The notes under the pieces were generated by a model. The model did no database searches and was not told where the DNA came from. It saw nothing but the letters and a program-made list of their open reading frames with translations. The position numbers were made by a program, and so were the translations under genes. Shown here in pieces: positions 1 through 14,100 of a stretch of 64,000 nucleotides of DNA. Source of the stretch: Mactra quadrangularis (taxonomy: Eukaryota > Mollusca > Bivalvia > Venerida > Mactridae); contig CM046307.1 of assembly GCA_025267735.1 (NCBI GenBank), forward strand, positions 36,075,231 through 36,139,230. The letters are read 5' to 3'. Every line of letters starts with the position of its first letter. Position 1 is the stretch's first letter.

Positions 1-561
1 AATTCATTACGCATTATCGTCTACATGTTGACCTACTTCCGTTTACAGAAAAACAAGCGTCTGACGATCCCGATTATTGGATAAAATCGGCGCGGAGTGT
101 AATACGTAAAACACTGTATTTTTGGAAAATTTCGGACCAGTGCTCGGTCACCTTGTTTTACTTAGAATATACATAAATATGTGAGATTTTTATTTACAAT
201 TGATAGATTATTGTATAAATATTATAAATTTAAATAAATCATAATACTTCTTGAATTATTATAATAATTATAAGTGAAAAAGACAAGGCTGTCCAAATTC
301 GATTTTCTAGCCTCTAGGATTTTCTAGCGGAAAACAGCAGGTGCGCTCGTATCTATCGTCTGCATAAACAGATAAGCGTCTAGATGATCATGATTTGGGG
401 TTTTCCGCGAGCGTTTGACAGGTATGACTAAAATTAGAAACAATACGCGAGGTCCCCTTTTTAATTAATCGAAATTTGCTAGGGGTGACCGAGCATTGGT
501 AGTGACCGAGCATAGGTAGCTGACTCTAAACAACATTGTACAGGCAACGGAGATCAAAACA
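1..561. other. intergenic or intronic DNA, no gene recognised
   Basis: AT-rich non-coding sequence. The frame starting at base 3 is open for about 57 codons from the edge to about 175, but has no recognisable motif. A short motif GTGACCGAGCATnGGTAG occurs twice at about 486-520. No upstream LOXHD1-like exon was found, although one must exist to supply the phase-1 base of the exon at 1953. Confidence 0.4.
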
Positions 562-770
562 ATGGTAAGGATTATTAACGGTCGATTTCACCAAGGTCAG
601 ATATGCTCACAAGCTGCAGGTTATCAGTGTACGGCAATTGCATTGGCTGTTATATTGTTTACGGTAGGCAATCATGTGCCAAGTCTGCGAAACTGGTCTG
701 CAAATGTTGTTGATGAAGTGATGATGCGTGGTCACAACTTGTATGAGCAAATACTAACGGAGGTCACGGA
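562..770 (+). pseudogene. fragment resembling a transposon-associated cysteine peptidase domain
   Basis: An ATG-started open stretch reads MVRIINGRFHQGQ, then a QCTA motif about 11 residues later, then WSANVVDEVMMRGHNLYEQI. The order FHQG...QC(T)...W...LD/VD..L..G..LY is, from memory of the family, that of a C76/OTU-like deubiquitinase domain found in many animal mobile elements, with the C of QCT as candidate nucleophile. The frame stays open to 867, but from about 765 the DNA turns into interspersed repeat, so the domain is cut after about 70 residues and no His/Asp partner is visible. Probably a dead fragment of a mobile element. Homology is uncertain because it rests on motif recall only. 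Confidence 0.4.
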
Positions 771-1197
771 ATCAAAAAATAGGTTTTCACAATGCAATTA
801 TCAAAAATCTTCTTGTCTGAAACTACAAGGCCTAGAGCTTTCATATTTGGTATATAACATCATCTAGAGGTCCTCCATCACAGTTGTTCAAATTATGCCC
901 CTGGGTCAAAATTGACCCCCACCCCATGAATCACAATATTACATTGAATTATATAAGGAAAAGTTCAAACAACATCTTCTCTTGAACCGCTTATGATAAT
1001 TTGCCCAAACTCAACAGGAATGGTCCGTGGGTGGTTTCCTACCAAAATTGTTCAAATAGGTCTGATTGGTTGGATAAGTAGGTCACTGGGTCAAAAAAAT
1101 AGGTTTTAACATTAGTGGTCCTCTGTAAATGGCTCTTCTGTGACCTTTGACTTTTTCCTCAGGTGAGCACCCAGGGCCCTTTGGGCCCTCTTGTTTT
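765..1197. repeat. interspersed repeat with tandem GGTCAC(T)GGGTCAAAA units ending GGGCCCTCTTGTT
   Basis: Two units containing GGTCACnGnrTCAAAAAATAGG occur at about 765 and 1081, with ATGCCCCTGGGTCAAAATTG between. The right end, CAGGGCCCTTTGGGCCCTC followed by TTGTT (about 1170-1194), contains the palindrome GGGCCCTTTGGGCCC. I recall such ends as widespread in bivalve DNA. The repeat truncates the peptidase-like fragment to its left. Confidence 0.6.
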
Positions 1198-1587
1198 TAA
1201 ATCGACGCCGTTTGTCTTTTTTAAAGACATTTCTTGTTTCTGTACATGGCAATTAAGACTGTTTAAACATGTGACTATCAATCCAGAGGTTGTAGATTTG
1301 ATTCCTGAACAGGCTTTAAATATAAAATCTGATTTTGTATGGTTGTGTCTTTAAATCTTTTGTATGGCCATTCTTCTTGTTTTAAGTTTGGCTGTTGTCA
1401 GCCACTAGCAAATGTTTGTACTTAGTACTAGTTTAAACTTGGGTCTAGACATCTAAGTCTCTGTTGCAAGGAATTATGTGAGTAGACCTACTGAATGCTT
1501 TTACTTGACTGAAAAAATGTGGCATAAAGCAATATAAATATCATAAATAATAATTTATAATAAACAGTGAGTAGGTAAATTGACAAC
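1198..1587. other. intron or flank, nothing recognised
   Basis: AT-rich DNA with no exon, RNA gene or repeat that I recognise. A 63-codon open stretch here has no domain signature. Confidence 0.4.
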
Positions 1588-1945
1588 AATTATATTATAT
1601 TATATTATATTATATTATATATATTATATTATATTATATTATATATATTATATATATTATATTATATTATATATATTATATATATTATATTATATTATAT
1701 ATATTATATTATATTATATTATATATATTATATTATATTATATTATATTATATTATATTATATTATATATATTATATTATATTATATTATATTATATATA
1801 TTATATTATATTATATTATATATATTATATATATTATATATATTATATTATATTATATTATATTATATATATTATATTATATTATATTATATTATATTAT
1901 ATTATATTATATTATATTATATTATATTATATTATATTATTTTAT
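1588..1945. repeat. ATATT-type microsatellite, about 355 bp
   Basis: A nearly pure run of TATAT/ATTAT units (mostly the pentamer ATATT with interspersed TATATA steps). It ends six bases before the acceptor AG at 1951-1952 of the first visible LOXHD1-like exon, so it supplies the whole upstream acceptor region. The long Tyr/Ile-rich open frame across it is a by-product of the repeat. Confidence 0.92.
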
Positions 1946-1952
1946 ATTACAG

Positions 1953-2107
1953 TACAAGTATATCAAGTACAGATATATACAGGTGATCATTGGGGAGCAG
2001 CTACAGATGCTAACATGTATATTACTATATTTGGTACCAGAGGAGATGGAGGCAAACGTCTGCTACATAAATGTACTAATAATAGAGTGAAATTTAGAAG
2101 AGGACAG
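1953..2107 (+). CDS. LOXHD1: LOXHD1-like exon 1 of window: PLAT 1 (subtype A), first half
   Basis: Acceptor TATATTACAG, donor GGACAG|GTAAAT. Phase 1 in, phase 0 out, 155 nt. Encodes VYQVQIYTGDHWGAATDANM and continues to RRGQ: the subtype-A start Y-x-V-x-(I/V)-x-T-G, the A-T-D-A motif, the GxxGDxGxR turn and the final GQ. The exon that would provide the first base of its opening codon is not in the window. Confidence 0.88.
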
Positions 2108-5100
2108 GTAAATTACTTCTATACTTTACTAGTCCTGTAGAAGATAGTGTTATAATGTATTCACCATGAATTTTTGTCTTTATTCATCAGTATTTCCATA
2201 AAACAATTGCTTGGCTATGTTCCATAAAAATACATTCAAATATTGCAATATTGCAACTAGCTTTTGCTGCTGCACTTCTGATTGCATTATATCTTCAAAT
2301 CTATGGCATAGATTGTCTTATAGACCAACAACTGCTCTACTACTATTTACAATGCATGGATCTTTAAATTAGAATGTCATTCCTTCTTTATGAAGATATG
2401 CATCTGATTTTTTTTGTCTTTTTTCAAAGTCAGAGTTAAACTGAAATGATGTACCAGATATTTGAATTGTTATGTCCATGATGGGTTGCATTTAGCAGTT
2501 GCAATGTCCATTAGTCTGTCTGTCTGTCTTGTTTTCATGTGTTAATTTTAAACTTGAAGAGTTTTGATAGATGTCAAATTAATGTGTTATCTCATTACAA
2601 GACCTTATGACTAAAGTCAAGATTATTACTATACATTTGTAGTTCAAAAACTGGATCTCTAATAAGGTTTTATGATGTTCAGTTCTAGTTCCTAATGTTT
2701 TATTTGTTATACTTTTTTGTTCATTGTTATGATTGTTATCATGTGTTGTTCCACCTTATTATTTGCTGTTAGTGCAGTAGAATTTTATATGGAGAGCTCT
2801 CCTACTCACTTCGATGTTGGCGTCCACGTCCATATTTCTGATTAAAGTTTTTGTGCTGTAAAATATTTTTTTATTTCTCAAGGTATCAACTTCAAACTTT
2901 ACATATATGTTCCTTATTATCAACCACATATCATGTGACAAGGTTCATGACTCTAAATACTCTAAATACTTTTTCAGAATTATCTCCCCTTGAACTTATT
3001 TTTTTTAAATATTATTTTTACTTCTTTATTTCTTAAGGTGTCTACTTAAAACTTCAAATTTATTTTCTTTTTCATCACCCACATGATGTTTGATAAGATT
3101 CATTGCTCTAGCACACATTTGTTACAAAATTGTTCCCCCTTGTTACTTATATAATTATTATGTTTGTTACTTAAGTTTTTGTTTACTCAAACACCCTGAA
3201 TAGTTGAGCATGCTGTCTCTACTGACAGCTATTGTTAAAATTTGCACTTATAAGAAGAAATATTTGGACCTTAATATGATTTATTGCTGATGTTTATATA
3301 ATTATGAGTACATAGCTTATTATATGCCTGTTTTAAAAAAACGGCATATTATGGTATGGCGGCCGTCTGTCCGTCCGTCCGTTAGCCACATCATGTCCGC
3401 TCAATATATTGAAAAGTTTCTGAATGACAGTCATGGTACTTAGTAGAAAGATTGGTCATACTCAGTAGGTGACCCCTATACATTTTGAGGTCACTGGGAC
3501 TTAAAATATGGAAACCTTGTCCGGACGATAACTCAACAACGACTGTACCTAGGTTCACCAAATTTTATGTGAAAGTAGCCCATGTGTCAAGGATGTGTCC
3601 TTTTTATTTTGGGGCCCCAGGGTCAAAGGTCAAGGTCACAGGGGCATCATATGGAAAAACCTTGTCCAGACAATAACTCAACAACCACTGTACCTAGGTG
3701 CACCAAATTTGATGTGACAGTAGCCCATGGGTCCAGGATGTGCCCTATTGGTTTTCGGGCCCAAGGGTCAAAGGTCAAGGTCACGGGGGAAACATTTGGA
3801 AAAACCTTGTCTGGACGATAACTCAACAACCACTTTTTCTAGGTTCACCATATTTTATGTGTTGATAGCCCTTTGGTAGAGGATGTTCCCTTTTGATTTT
3901 GAGACCCCAGGGTCAAAAGCCAAAGTCACTAGGATTAAATTTATATAAAAACATTGTCCAGACAATAACTCAATAATGACTGTACCTAGCTTTACCAAAT
4001 TTTATGTAAGGGTAGCCTAAATGTCTAGCATATGCCCCTTTGGTTTTGAGGCCCCTGGGTTAAAGGTCAAGGTCGCAAGGACATCATAAGGAAAAACTTT
4101 GTCCAGAGAATAACTCAACAACCGCTTTATTTAGGTTCACCAAATTTTATGTATCTATACTCTTTGGGTCAAGGGTGTGAACTTTTTGTTCTGAGGCCCC
4201 AGGGTCAAGGTCACTGGAAGTTCATATCGGAAAACTTTGTGCCTGTGATAACTCAACCACGGCTGTACCTAGGTTCTCAAAATCTTTGCTTTGGATAGAC
4301 CTCCAGTTAAGGATGTGACCTATTCTGAGGTCCCAGGATCATTGGTTAAGGTCACAGGGACTTCATATGAGATAGAACACAGCATGGACTGCACATGGGC
4401 ATATAATGCCCCGCCCCGCCCAGCGAAGCTCTTGTTTTTGTGTTTCTGTTCTTTTATTGACATACTTGTTTTGTATGAATGATGTCATTCCTCCTTTAGA
4501 TTTGATACAAAATTTCTAATCATTATCATATGTATGCAATTTTGATCATGTATAGACACATATATACTCTATGATCATCATGAACTAACACATTATATGT
4601 AATTACTTGATATGCATTACAATTTTGTAATTGTACATGACTAGATGTCAAAATGACATAAGTTGAATAAGAATATTCTATTTAAAAAATATATATACTC
4701 TTGTTGAAGGGTAATTGAGTATTGTTTAAAAACATGTCTATGATAGGTGGTAAACCAATTGTAAATAAAAGGTCAAATTAACTCAATTTTTTAGACAAGT
4801 GCATGCTGATGGAATGGCTAGCTTATTTCACTTAAAAACTTAATAATATATATTGAATTCTTCACTCAAGCAGGTCTTCTATAAAAAATTGAAAATAATC
4901 ATAATTTTCATCTATGTGTGAAGAAGTTGATGACTTAATCCATATGAAAAGAAAAACTAGAACTGTTACATAATTCAGGAAAATGCTAAAGTGATGCAGG
5001 TACCATTAATAAACAAATAAAAAAGGGTGGATTTAGAATAGAAATACCTCAAATTTCCTTACCTAGATTTTCTTATTATAATAATTGAATGTATATAATG

Positions 5101-8100
5101 TTTGTATTACAGGTTGATACATTTGAGTTTGATATAGTAGATTTAGAAGAGTTAACATCAGTTATTATAAGTCATGATGGTAGAGGACATGGTGCTGGTA
5201 TATTTGTTGATAAAGTTATAGTAAAACAAAAAAATACACACCTATCTAATCTACAATATGTATTTGCTTGTGGTAGATGGTTAGATACTCATGAGGATGA
5301 TTGTGTTACTGAAAGAACTCTTAGAATGATAGGTGGGTTAGAAATTTATTTTATATTAATATAAACATTTTACTGTTTTTTTGACATAATTAGCTTGAGT
5401 TTTCAAAGAAAATGAGAGCTTATGCTATGACTTTGGCATCGACGTTGGCGTTGGGTTTCAGGTTAAAGTTTTTTGAAACTCTTATATCTTCATCTCTATC
5501 AAAGTATTTTATTGAAAGTTTGTATACTTATTAAGTGGGACTATATCAACCATACTGTGGAAGGGGATAACTCTGGATGAATTATTTTTTGAGTAATTAC
5601 CCTATTATGCTTAAAAAATTGCAAATGATGAGGTTAAAGTTTTTCTTAAATAGAATATCTTCAATACTAATAAAGATATTTGACTTAAAGTTTGTATACC
5701 TAATTATCAGTACTATATCTACATGAGTATTAAGGGATGTTACTGTGGATGAATTATTTTTGAAGTTGTGCCCCTTATAATATTGTTATGTCTTTTTATA
5801 CTTTTACATTTAAGATTAAAATTTGTTCTAATGGAATATATTTAGTTCTTACCAATATATTTGAATAAAAGTTGGTATTCTTATTTATCAGTTCTTCATC
5901 TATCAGCCTATAAAGGGACATAACTCTGGATGAATTACTTTCAGAGTTATTCCCCTTTATTCTTTATTTTACGGTTAAAGTTTGCTCAAACTGAATAAAT
6001 TTTGAGTGATTGAAAGTTAGTATGCTTTTTCATCAGTTCTACATCTACTTTACCATGAAGGGATGTAACTCTAGATGAATTATTTTTGAAGTTGTGCCCC
6101 TTTTCAACTTTTAAATTAGGGTTAAAGTACCCTGAAGTGAAATATATCAATACTCATCAAGATATTTGAATGACGGTTAGTTTGCTTATTTGTCAGTACT
6201 ACTTCTACACTACTACAAAGGGACATAACTCTTGACAATTTTTTAAATCATCAATGCCCTTTTAATGTTAAAATTTGTTCAAATTGAAATATTTATGGTA
6301 CCTTATAAAGATACTTAAATGAAAGTGGATATGCTTATTCATTGATACTATGTCTACTTAACTATGAAGGGATGTTACAATAGGTGAATGTTTTATGCCC
6401 CTTTTATATTTTACAAATATGAAATATCAATCAAATCCTGGTTTATTTGTCATCTGCTGCAGGTATCACAAGAACTTGGGTAGGCAGAAGACAGCTAGAT
6501 TGTCTGACATCTGAAATACAAAATTTGAGGTTAATAAAAATTATGAAGCTAAAAAAACATGTCTCTGGGGTTTAATTGACACAGTTGAACATGGCTCATT
6601 AGTTTATTGGTTGATAGTAATTGGCCCACTTAAAAAAATTGTATGTATTTCAAAAGCTGATGTTATACTGCTTCTGGCATGGTAGTTAAGAGTTCCTTGT
6701 GTAAAATGTTGAGATATTTTCTCTATTACAGATATTATTGATTCAAATATTCCAACACCAGCTAAAGAATCAAGAAAATCAGGTAATTGAATTTTTCATT
6801 TTTAGCTCGACTTTACGAAGTAAATGAAGAGCTCCTACTGGCCTTAGCGTCGGCGTTCGCGTCCACATTTCTGATTAAAGTTTTTGTGCAGTAAAATATT
6901 TTTTACTATATTTTTTTTTTTTCTTAAGGTATCAACTTCAAACTTAAATACATGTTCCTTATTATCAACCACATCTCATGTGACAAGGTTCATAACTCCA
7001 AATACATTTTTTCAGAATTATCCCCCCTTGAACTTAGAGATTTCTTTAAATAAAATGTTTGTTTTTACTGCAACTGTTTTGTTTCTTTAGGTATTGACTT
7101 CAAACTTTAAATATATGTTCCTTATTATCAATGAAATCTCATGTGACAAGGATCTTAACTCTGAATACATTTTTTCAGAATTATCCCCCCTTGAATTTAG
7201 AGTTTCCTTGAAAAGAATGTTTGTTTTTACTGCAACTTTTAGGTATCGACTTCAAACTTAAAATATATATGTTCCTTATTATCAACCTCTTCTCATGTGA
7301 CAAGGTTCATAACTCCAAATACATTTATGTTTCAAAATTGTCTCCGAGAACTGAAAATTTTCTTTAAAAAAAGTGGGTTTTTTTTCACTTTAAATTTGTT
7401 AAGGTATCATTTTCAAATTTTAAAATATTTATGTTCCTTATTATCAACCCCATCTCATGTGACAAATACTTACTTAGTCGAGTATGCTGTCTTTTCTGAC
7501 AGCTCTTGTTTTTTAAGCTTGTATTGCCCTTGTTTCCCAATGCCGCCCCAGTACAAGGGTTGTTCAAGGGTTGAGTTGTTTCTATTTCTGGTTGTGATGT
7601 CCACAGGTTGAGTTGTATCGGATCCATTCTTTTCATATATTTATTTTTGATTCATAGAATTGACCATTCCCTATATGGCCTTTTTTATTTGAAAAACAAT
7701 ACTTTGCCCATTGACATAACCAAGTGCTCTTTGGTAACAAGTAGTGTGACAAAATGTTGCTGTATACCCTTGTTAAAACTTCTAATTAGTAAAATCATCA
7801 GAAGGTCCATTGTTTGACTGTTTATATGTTGAATGTACTTTTTTATTACTATTATCAGCTGGTAATTGGTCACTTACTGTGAAGACAAGTAATATGGATA
7901 GAGCTGCTACAAGTTCTAAAGTATATATCACTGTATATGGTACAAGTGGACATTCTGACAAGATCAGATTATCATCTAAAGATCCAACAGCTCATAGTTT
8001 TATCAGAGGAGCTGAAACACAGTTTCAGGTTTGTTGATAATCTAGAATTACATTTTTATAGGATTTTATTTCTAACAGTGACCTGTGATTTAGAGGTAGA

Positions 8101-11100
8101 ATGTGTACTTTGTACATATTGTGGAGGCTCTTAGAGAAAACAAGCCTTCCCCAACTGAGTTACCTCATTAAATTAAGTTATTAGTATTTGTTACAAGTTG
8201 GTTAGTCCTGGGTAGAATCCCACTAGGAACATTGCTAATTTCTATGAGAAGGGAATTTATCAGCAGTTGCTTCCACTTGGTTTGAAAGTAGTTACATGTA
8301 CTTTAAAGATGGGATAATCTCATCTGTTTGTTGGCTGTGTAATATACAGAGTAAACTTTCTCTTAAAAAGAATTATAGATAAAAAAATTAGTTGCTCAAT
8401 GACCTAGGGCGTTCAACATAGTTAAAAGGTCTGCAAGCATGCAAAATCATGAAACTATGGCTATAAATTACAATTAATTTATTTTTATTGATTATTTCAA
8501 TTACATGCCTGTTGAAATTGCCTTTTGAGATCACCCATTGTGGTCGTTCTGGCAAGTGGCTCTATTGTCTGAAGTATAACTTTGTTGTAGTTGAAAGTTG
8601 CTTCAAAATTGACTATTATTGGTAGTTTAAAGTTGTTTCAAAGTTATATGGATATATTTGTATATATTTAACAGATCGAGACAGGTGATATAGGACGTAT
8701 AACAAAGATAAGATTAGAACATGATAGTTCTGGTGATAGTCCAGATATGAGAGTGGATTATGTAAGTCTTTTATATACATTGTTATTGTGTCACTTAAAA
8801 GGCAACATATAGGGGGTACTTTTGATGGTGGTGGCTTTGGCAACATTCCTGTTTGCTTGTCAGCAGTATTAGTTCAATTCTATTTAATCTACGAACTTGA
8901 AAGATAAGGGATGGATAATCCTATACTGGAGAAGTGGAGTGCACAAGAATCATAACTGCTGTATAACTTTGGAGTTATTACCCTTTCTTGTTCAGAGTAA
9001 AAGTCTATTACTGCGCAGTGCAAAATTTTTGTCAGGCAACACATCAGACTTGAGGTATTCTAGTTTTATAAAAAGCTTAAGCTGTGATCTAGTGGTTAAT
9101 ACCTTAGACGTTGCATCTGGTAAAACCTTGGTTCAATTTCTGGCTACTGCTGATTACGCCCTTGTATGAAAATTTAACAATGTTATGGATTTTCCTTCAT
9201 TTTGAAGTTATCAGCATCCTTTGGAAGGGTATGCAGGTTGTATTTCTGAAAAGACGGCCAAGAAGGCTGATTATGGGAGCCAACCACATGATTTTTTTGA
9301 AAAATAGCTTACATTATATAAGCTTAAAGTTAAACTAAACCTTGTCTAAATATATTTGCTGTTTAATGTTTCAAGTCATGAGAAATGTTAATTCATTTTA
9401 GCAGGACTGAATGAATGGTTAATTTATAGTAAATTCATATAGGTATTCTATGTCACTTATAATTGAATGTGATTTATTGAACATTTATTTATTTGTTTGC
9501 ATGAATGAATCATGTAAGTTGCTCATTTCTTAATTGTGCCATCAAATGCAGAAATAAATGGGAATTGTCTTTTAGTAATATTAATAGATACTTATAATTA
9601 ACCTGTATTACATTAGGTGTATATTATACATTTTAGACCACAACAAATTGATCATATGTTCGATTTCCTGCACCAAAAAATCGGAAAATATAAAAAGAAT
9701 TTTTTTTGCTTACTTGCTCCAACTTTTTTTTACAATATCCATAGAAAATATGATCAATTTGTTGTGACCTTAGGTAAAAATGAGTGTATCACATTAGGTG
9801 TATATTATATATTTTAGGTAAAAATGAGTGTATTACATTAGGTGTATATTATATATTTTAGGTAAAAATGAGTGTATTACATTAGGTGTATATTATATAT
9901 TTTAGGTAAAAATGAATGTATTACATTAGGTGTATATTATATATTTTAGGTAAAAATGAATGTATTACATTAGGTGTATATTATATATTTTAGGTAAAAA
10001 TGAATGTATTACATTAGGTGTATATTATATATTTTAGGTAAAAATGAATGTATTACATTAGTTGTATATTATATATTTTAGGTTGTATATTATATATTTT
10101 AGGTAAAAATGAGTGTATTACATTAGTTGTATATTATATATTTTAGGTAAAAATGAGTGTATTACGTTAGGTGTATATTATATATTTTAGGTAAAAATGA
10201 GTGTATTACGTTAGGTGTATATTATATATACTCGGCGTCAATGAAAACTTACCACCCTACCAACCCTCGCTTTATGATAATAGAATTGAAGTGCAGTAAA
10301 AACTTTACATAGACACATTTTTAATACAAAAAGTCCCGTACTGCAAGTGCAAAAAAAGATTTTTTGTATGAACGACATGTATCCAGTAGTTTGTGCAAAT
10401 CATTTGTCTCTAACAAGAGTTAGTAGACAGGTTGAGAAAAAAACCTTGTATTTTCAAATATTGCTATTCAAATGCCACGTTTAGGAGACACTCAACGTCA
10501 TCAAGTTATCGGCATTGTTGACGCCAGGGCTTTCATTTCGTGAGATTGCTTGTCGCATGGGCTGCTCGCATCAGACAATCATGAATCTGGTAAGGAGACA
10601 TGAACAGACTGGTTCAGTGAGAGGTAGGTCATGCCAAGGTCGTGAAAAGGTGATGTCAGGACGTACCGATCGTCAAATTCTCCTGCTGCGCCGGGGTGGT
10701 GATAGTGTCATGGTATGGGAAGGCATTTCTTGGAGGCACAGTACCCCACTTATTGTATTGCATGGAACACTTACTGGTCATTGTTACATTGATAATGTGC
10801 TGAGGCCAGTAGTTCTTTCTTTAATTCAGACTGACACATCAACCTTCTCCAGCAAGACAATGCACGGCCCAACTCGGCTCGCATTACACAAGATTTCCTG
10901 CAGGATAATAATGTCCACACATCGCCTTGACCAGCATTCAGTCCCGACTTAAACCCTATAAAGCATCTTTGGGACCAATTTGACTGTAGGGTTAATGATG
11001 GCATACGTCACGTCAATAATTTGCAGCAATGTATACAAGCACTGACTGAGGAGTGGGGTGCAAAACCCAAGTACAGAATCCTACTTCTGATACGGATTAT

Positions 11101-14100
11101 GAGACATAGATGTCAAGCTGAGCTTGATGCAGAGGGAGGACATGCCTGCTACTGAGGTCCAAAACTTTCATTTTCGAGGTGGTCTTCTTGGTTTGCGGAG
11201 TTGATCCGTTTATGCATAGATTTCGTACTTGCAAAGAAAAATCCTATTTTCTAATATAATATTTAAAATCATGTAAAATTTTCATATTTGTGTTTCATTT
11301 TTTTAAAAATTAGGTTCATGTAAGTGGTAAGTTTTCATTGACGCCTAGTATATTTTAGGTAAAAATGTATGTATTACATTAGATGGCTATTATACATTTT
11401 AGGTAAAAATGAATGACAAAGATACAAATGAAGAACTAGTATTTTATTTAGATAGATGGTTAGGTATAGATAAAGACGATGGACAAATTGTTCGTGAAAT
11501 GCCAGTTGTAAGAAAGGGTGCTCCTTCATTACCAGGTATCAGTATTCATCTATCTTCTCATTATCTTGAAAACATAATGTGATCTTTAGAGTACCAGCTA
11601 AGTTTAGCATTATATGATCATAAGCAAATTGATTTTAGCTCTTAAGAGATTTGTTTAATTTTTTGAGGGGATGTGGCCAAGTGGCTCGGGGTTAGACTGG
11701 TAATTATTGGATTGCCAGATCCAAGTTGGTTCCAACCACATCCAAAACTTTTTTCCTGGAGTAAGAAGCTTTATATTTACTGCTCAGAACATAGAAGAGG
11801 CCCATTAAGCAAACTTGAGAATTATAAATCTAAGTGATTAGAATCCTAGAGTCATTGAACTTGGTAGTAGCAGTGGTCCAGTGGAAGTTTGCTCCCTGAC
11901 TGATCAAGAGGTCCTCGTAGCATAGCTAATTTCCTTGAGCAAGAAATATACCTGCAGTTGTATCACTCATCCAAACACAAGTGAAGTGTTGTAAAACACC
12001 AAATAATCAATCAATTAACTGAATTATTTCGTTTTCTTTTTTGTAGTTTTACGTTATGTTGTTGCCATAACAACTGGAAGTTACAAGGATGCTGGGATTG
12101 ATAATGGTTCTGTTGGTATTAATATAATAGGTGTTGATGGGGACACAGGTTTACAAGAATTAAATGGTCCTATATCTAAAAATAGTTTACCATGGCAAGC
12201 TGGACAAACAGATATTTACATACTGGAAGCCGTGTCTGTTGGTCGTGTGAAGAAAATTGAATTAAACTTTAAAAGTGCTGGTCAAGGTGAGAATTTCATG
12301 TTTTTATTTAAAAGTGTGATAGAAAATTTTGAGAGTAGTTTGAAAGCAGTGAAATGAGGTTGGACAAATAGTTACTATGTTGGACTGGTAATCATTGGAT
12401 AACCAGTTCTACCTTGGTTCAAATCACGTTCAAAACCTATCTAACTGCTGAAAAAATGTTTAAAATATATTGTATTTCTTTTTGTCCAACAGTAACATGT
12501 AAAATCTATTAAATACTTTTTTCATACAATTGAAGTCTCATATTTTTAAAGATTAGTAATGATGAAGATTTATTAGGAAGGCCTTCACTATTTTAGCTAT
12601 ACTAAAATATTCCTTTACTGCAGTTTGCAGGCCTGGATTTTTGTCTCACATTACAAACTTCTCTAATTGAGATCTGCCCAAAATACCAAAATTCTACAAA
12701 CTTCAAAAAAGTTTGGATTCAAGATACAGTAGCAAAGATACAGTAGCATTATAGCTTGGTCCACACTATAATGGAAAGCATTATATTGGGGTTTGTTTGC
12801 ATGGAAGATTTATAAAAGACTTATCCAAGACTGTAACATGATATTTTATTATATTGTAGAACGTTGGTTTGTACAACAAGTGAGTATATCAGAAGGTACT
12901 AGATCAGCCACACAGTTTACTATATATTGTCATCAATGGTTGTTATCTAGTAATAAACAAGTCTCAGAGTTCCCTGTAGCTGGTAAGATTATATTCTTAG
13001 TGTTTTTTCGGTGCAGCTGTCTAAGCCAACTTTTGACCTATATATTTTTAACCAATGCAATTTGCTCTACTATTCCTGTTTGTCCAATGAAATTCTCCTC
13101 GGTAGAGAGAAGTGACTAAAATATTTTATAATATTCGTCGTCCCAAAGTAAAGTTTAGTAATAGGGATCCCAAATGTTCAATATGCGGTCTCGAATTAAA
13201 CGTTTAGTTTATTGAACGATTACTTCCCTTTGGCACATTAAAATCGCAAAACATGTAAAGACTTCAATTTACCCACTTATCATTGCAAATGATGTGAGAA
13301 ATATTTATGTTAATAGTCCAAATCCATATGAAATGTGTTTGTTCATGTGTATTTAATATTTTACAGGAAAATGTACAGTTTTAGGTCACACTTTGACCGG
13401 CATTTGGGTCAAAAGGTCACCTAGGGCAAAAATCAACTTGATTCCTACATACAGATTTTGTTTAAATTTTTTCGTATAAGACGAGTCCATTTTGGCCGTA
13501 CTGGCTGATACTAGTTCGTCGATTTTTGTTGGGCAAAATCGCCGAAAATTTGTCAGTTTTTTTTAGTTTTCATCTAAAATATTGTGAGTGCATTAAAAAA
13601 GTTATTTTTATAATTTAAAACTTCATAAAAACCATAGGATAAGAAAGAAATTGTATTAATAAATGGCTAATCATGCCCCAATATATCACGCCTACGGGCA
13701 AAGACAATCAAAGATCTTTATAATTAATTAACTTTAATACAATTTCAATTTATTATTTATTAATCTGATAACTCAGGTGCGTAGCTATTTCAAATTATAA
13801 TGTGATAGTTGTTTAGCAGGTCATGCGTAACTAATAGGACTCAGCTTTCACGCCATAAAAAGTTTTGTCTATAAATGACGATTTATAAACTACTGCAAGT
13901 ATTTAATTTCACATGTGTTACGATTCAAGGTTACATCCCTTATCTCAACAAGGTATAGCATTTGCTGTGTGCGGTATGGCGGTCTTGTATGATCTATGCT
14001 AGGTTGTCGGCGTATCGGTCTTTGATGTCATTAATGTATAGACTTAACGACTCTGTTGAAATATTTTTTTAACCCAAAGTTTTTCTTTACAAAAGGCCTC

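Larger units (their letters stand above)
2108..5112 (+). other. intron 1 (3.0 kb)
   Basis: Intron inside PLAT 1. It holds two repeat copies (2780-3236 and 3321-4438, listed separately). In 2108-2779 and 4439-5112 I see only AT-rich sequence. Confidence 0.7.
8762..11402 (+). other. intron 5 (2.6 kb)
   Basis: Contains a decayed tRNA-like segment (about 9080-9165: TGATCTAGTGGTTAATACC, then GGTTCAATTTCTGGC), the 44-bp splice-site array, a small MITE and the Tc1-like element described separately. Between 9170 and 9600 nothing is recognised. Confidence 0.6.

Noticed and set aside
1580..2140. 186-codon Tyr/Ile-rich open frame
   Set aside because: All but the last part is translation of the ATATT microsatellite; only 1953-2107 is exon.
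6463..6529. Exon-like segment between CTGCTGCAG and GAG|GTTAAT (ITRTWVGRRQLDCL...)
   Set aside because: 67 nt is not phase-symmetric; including it would shift exon 3 out of frame, whereas exon 2 joins exon 3 directly in frame.
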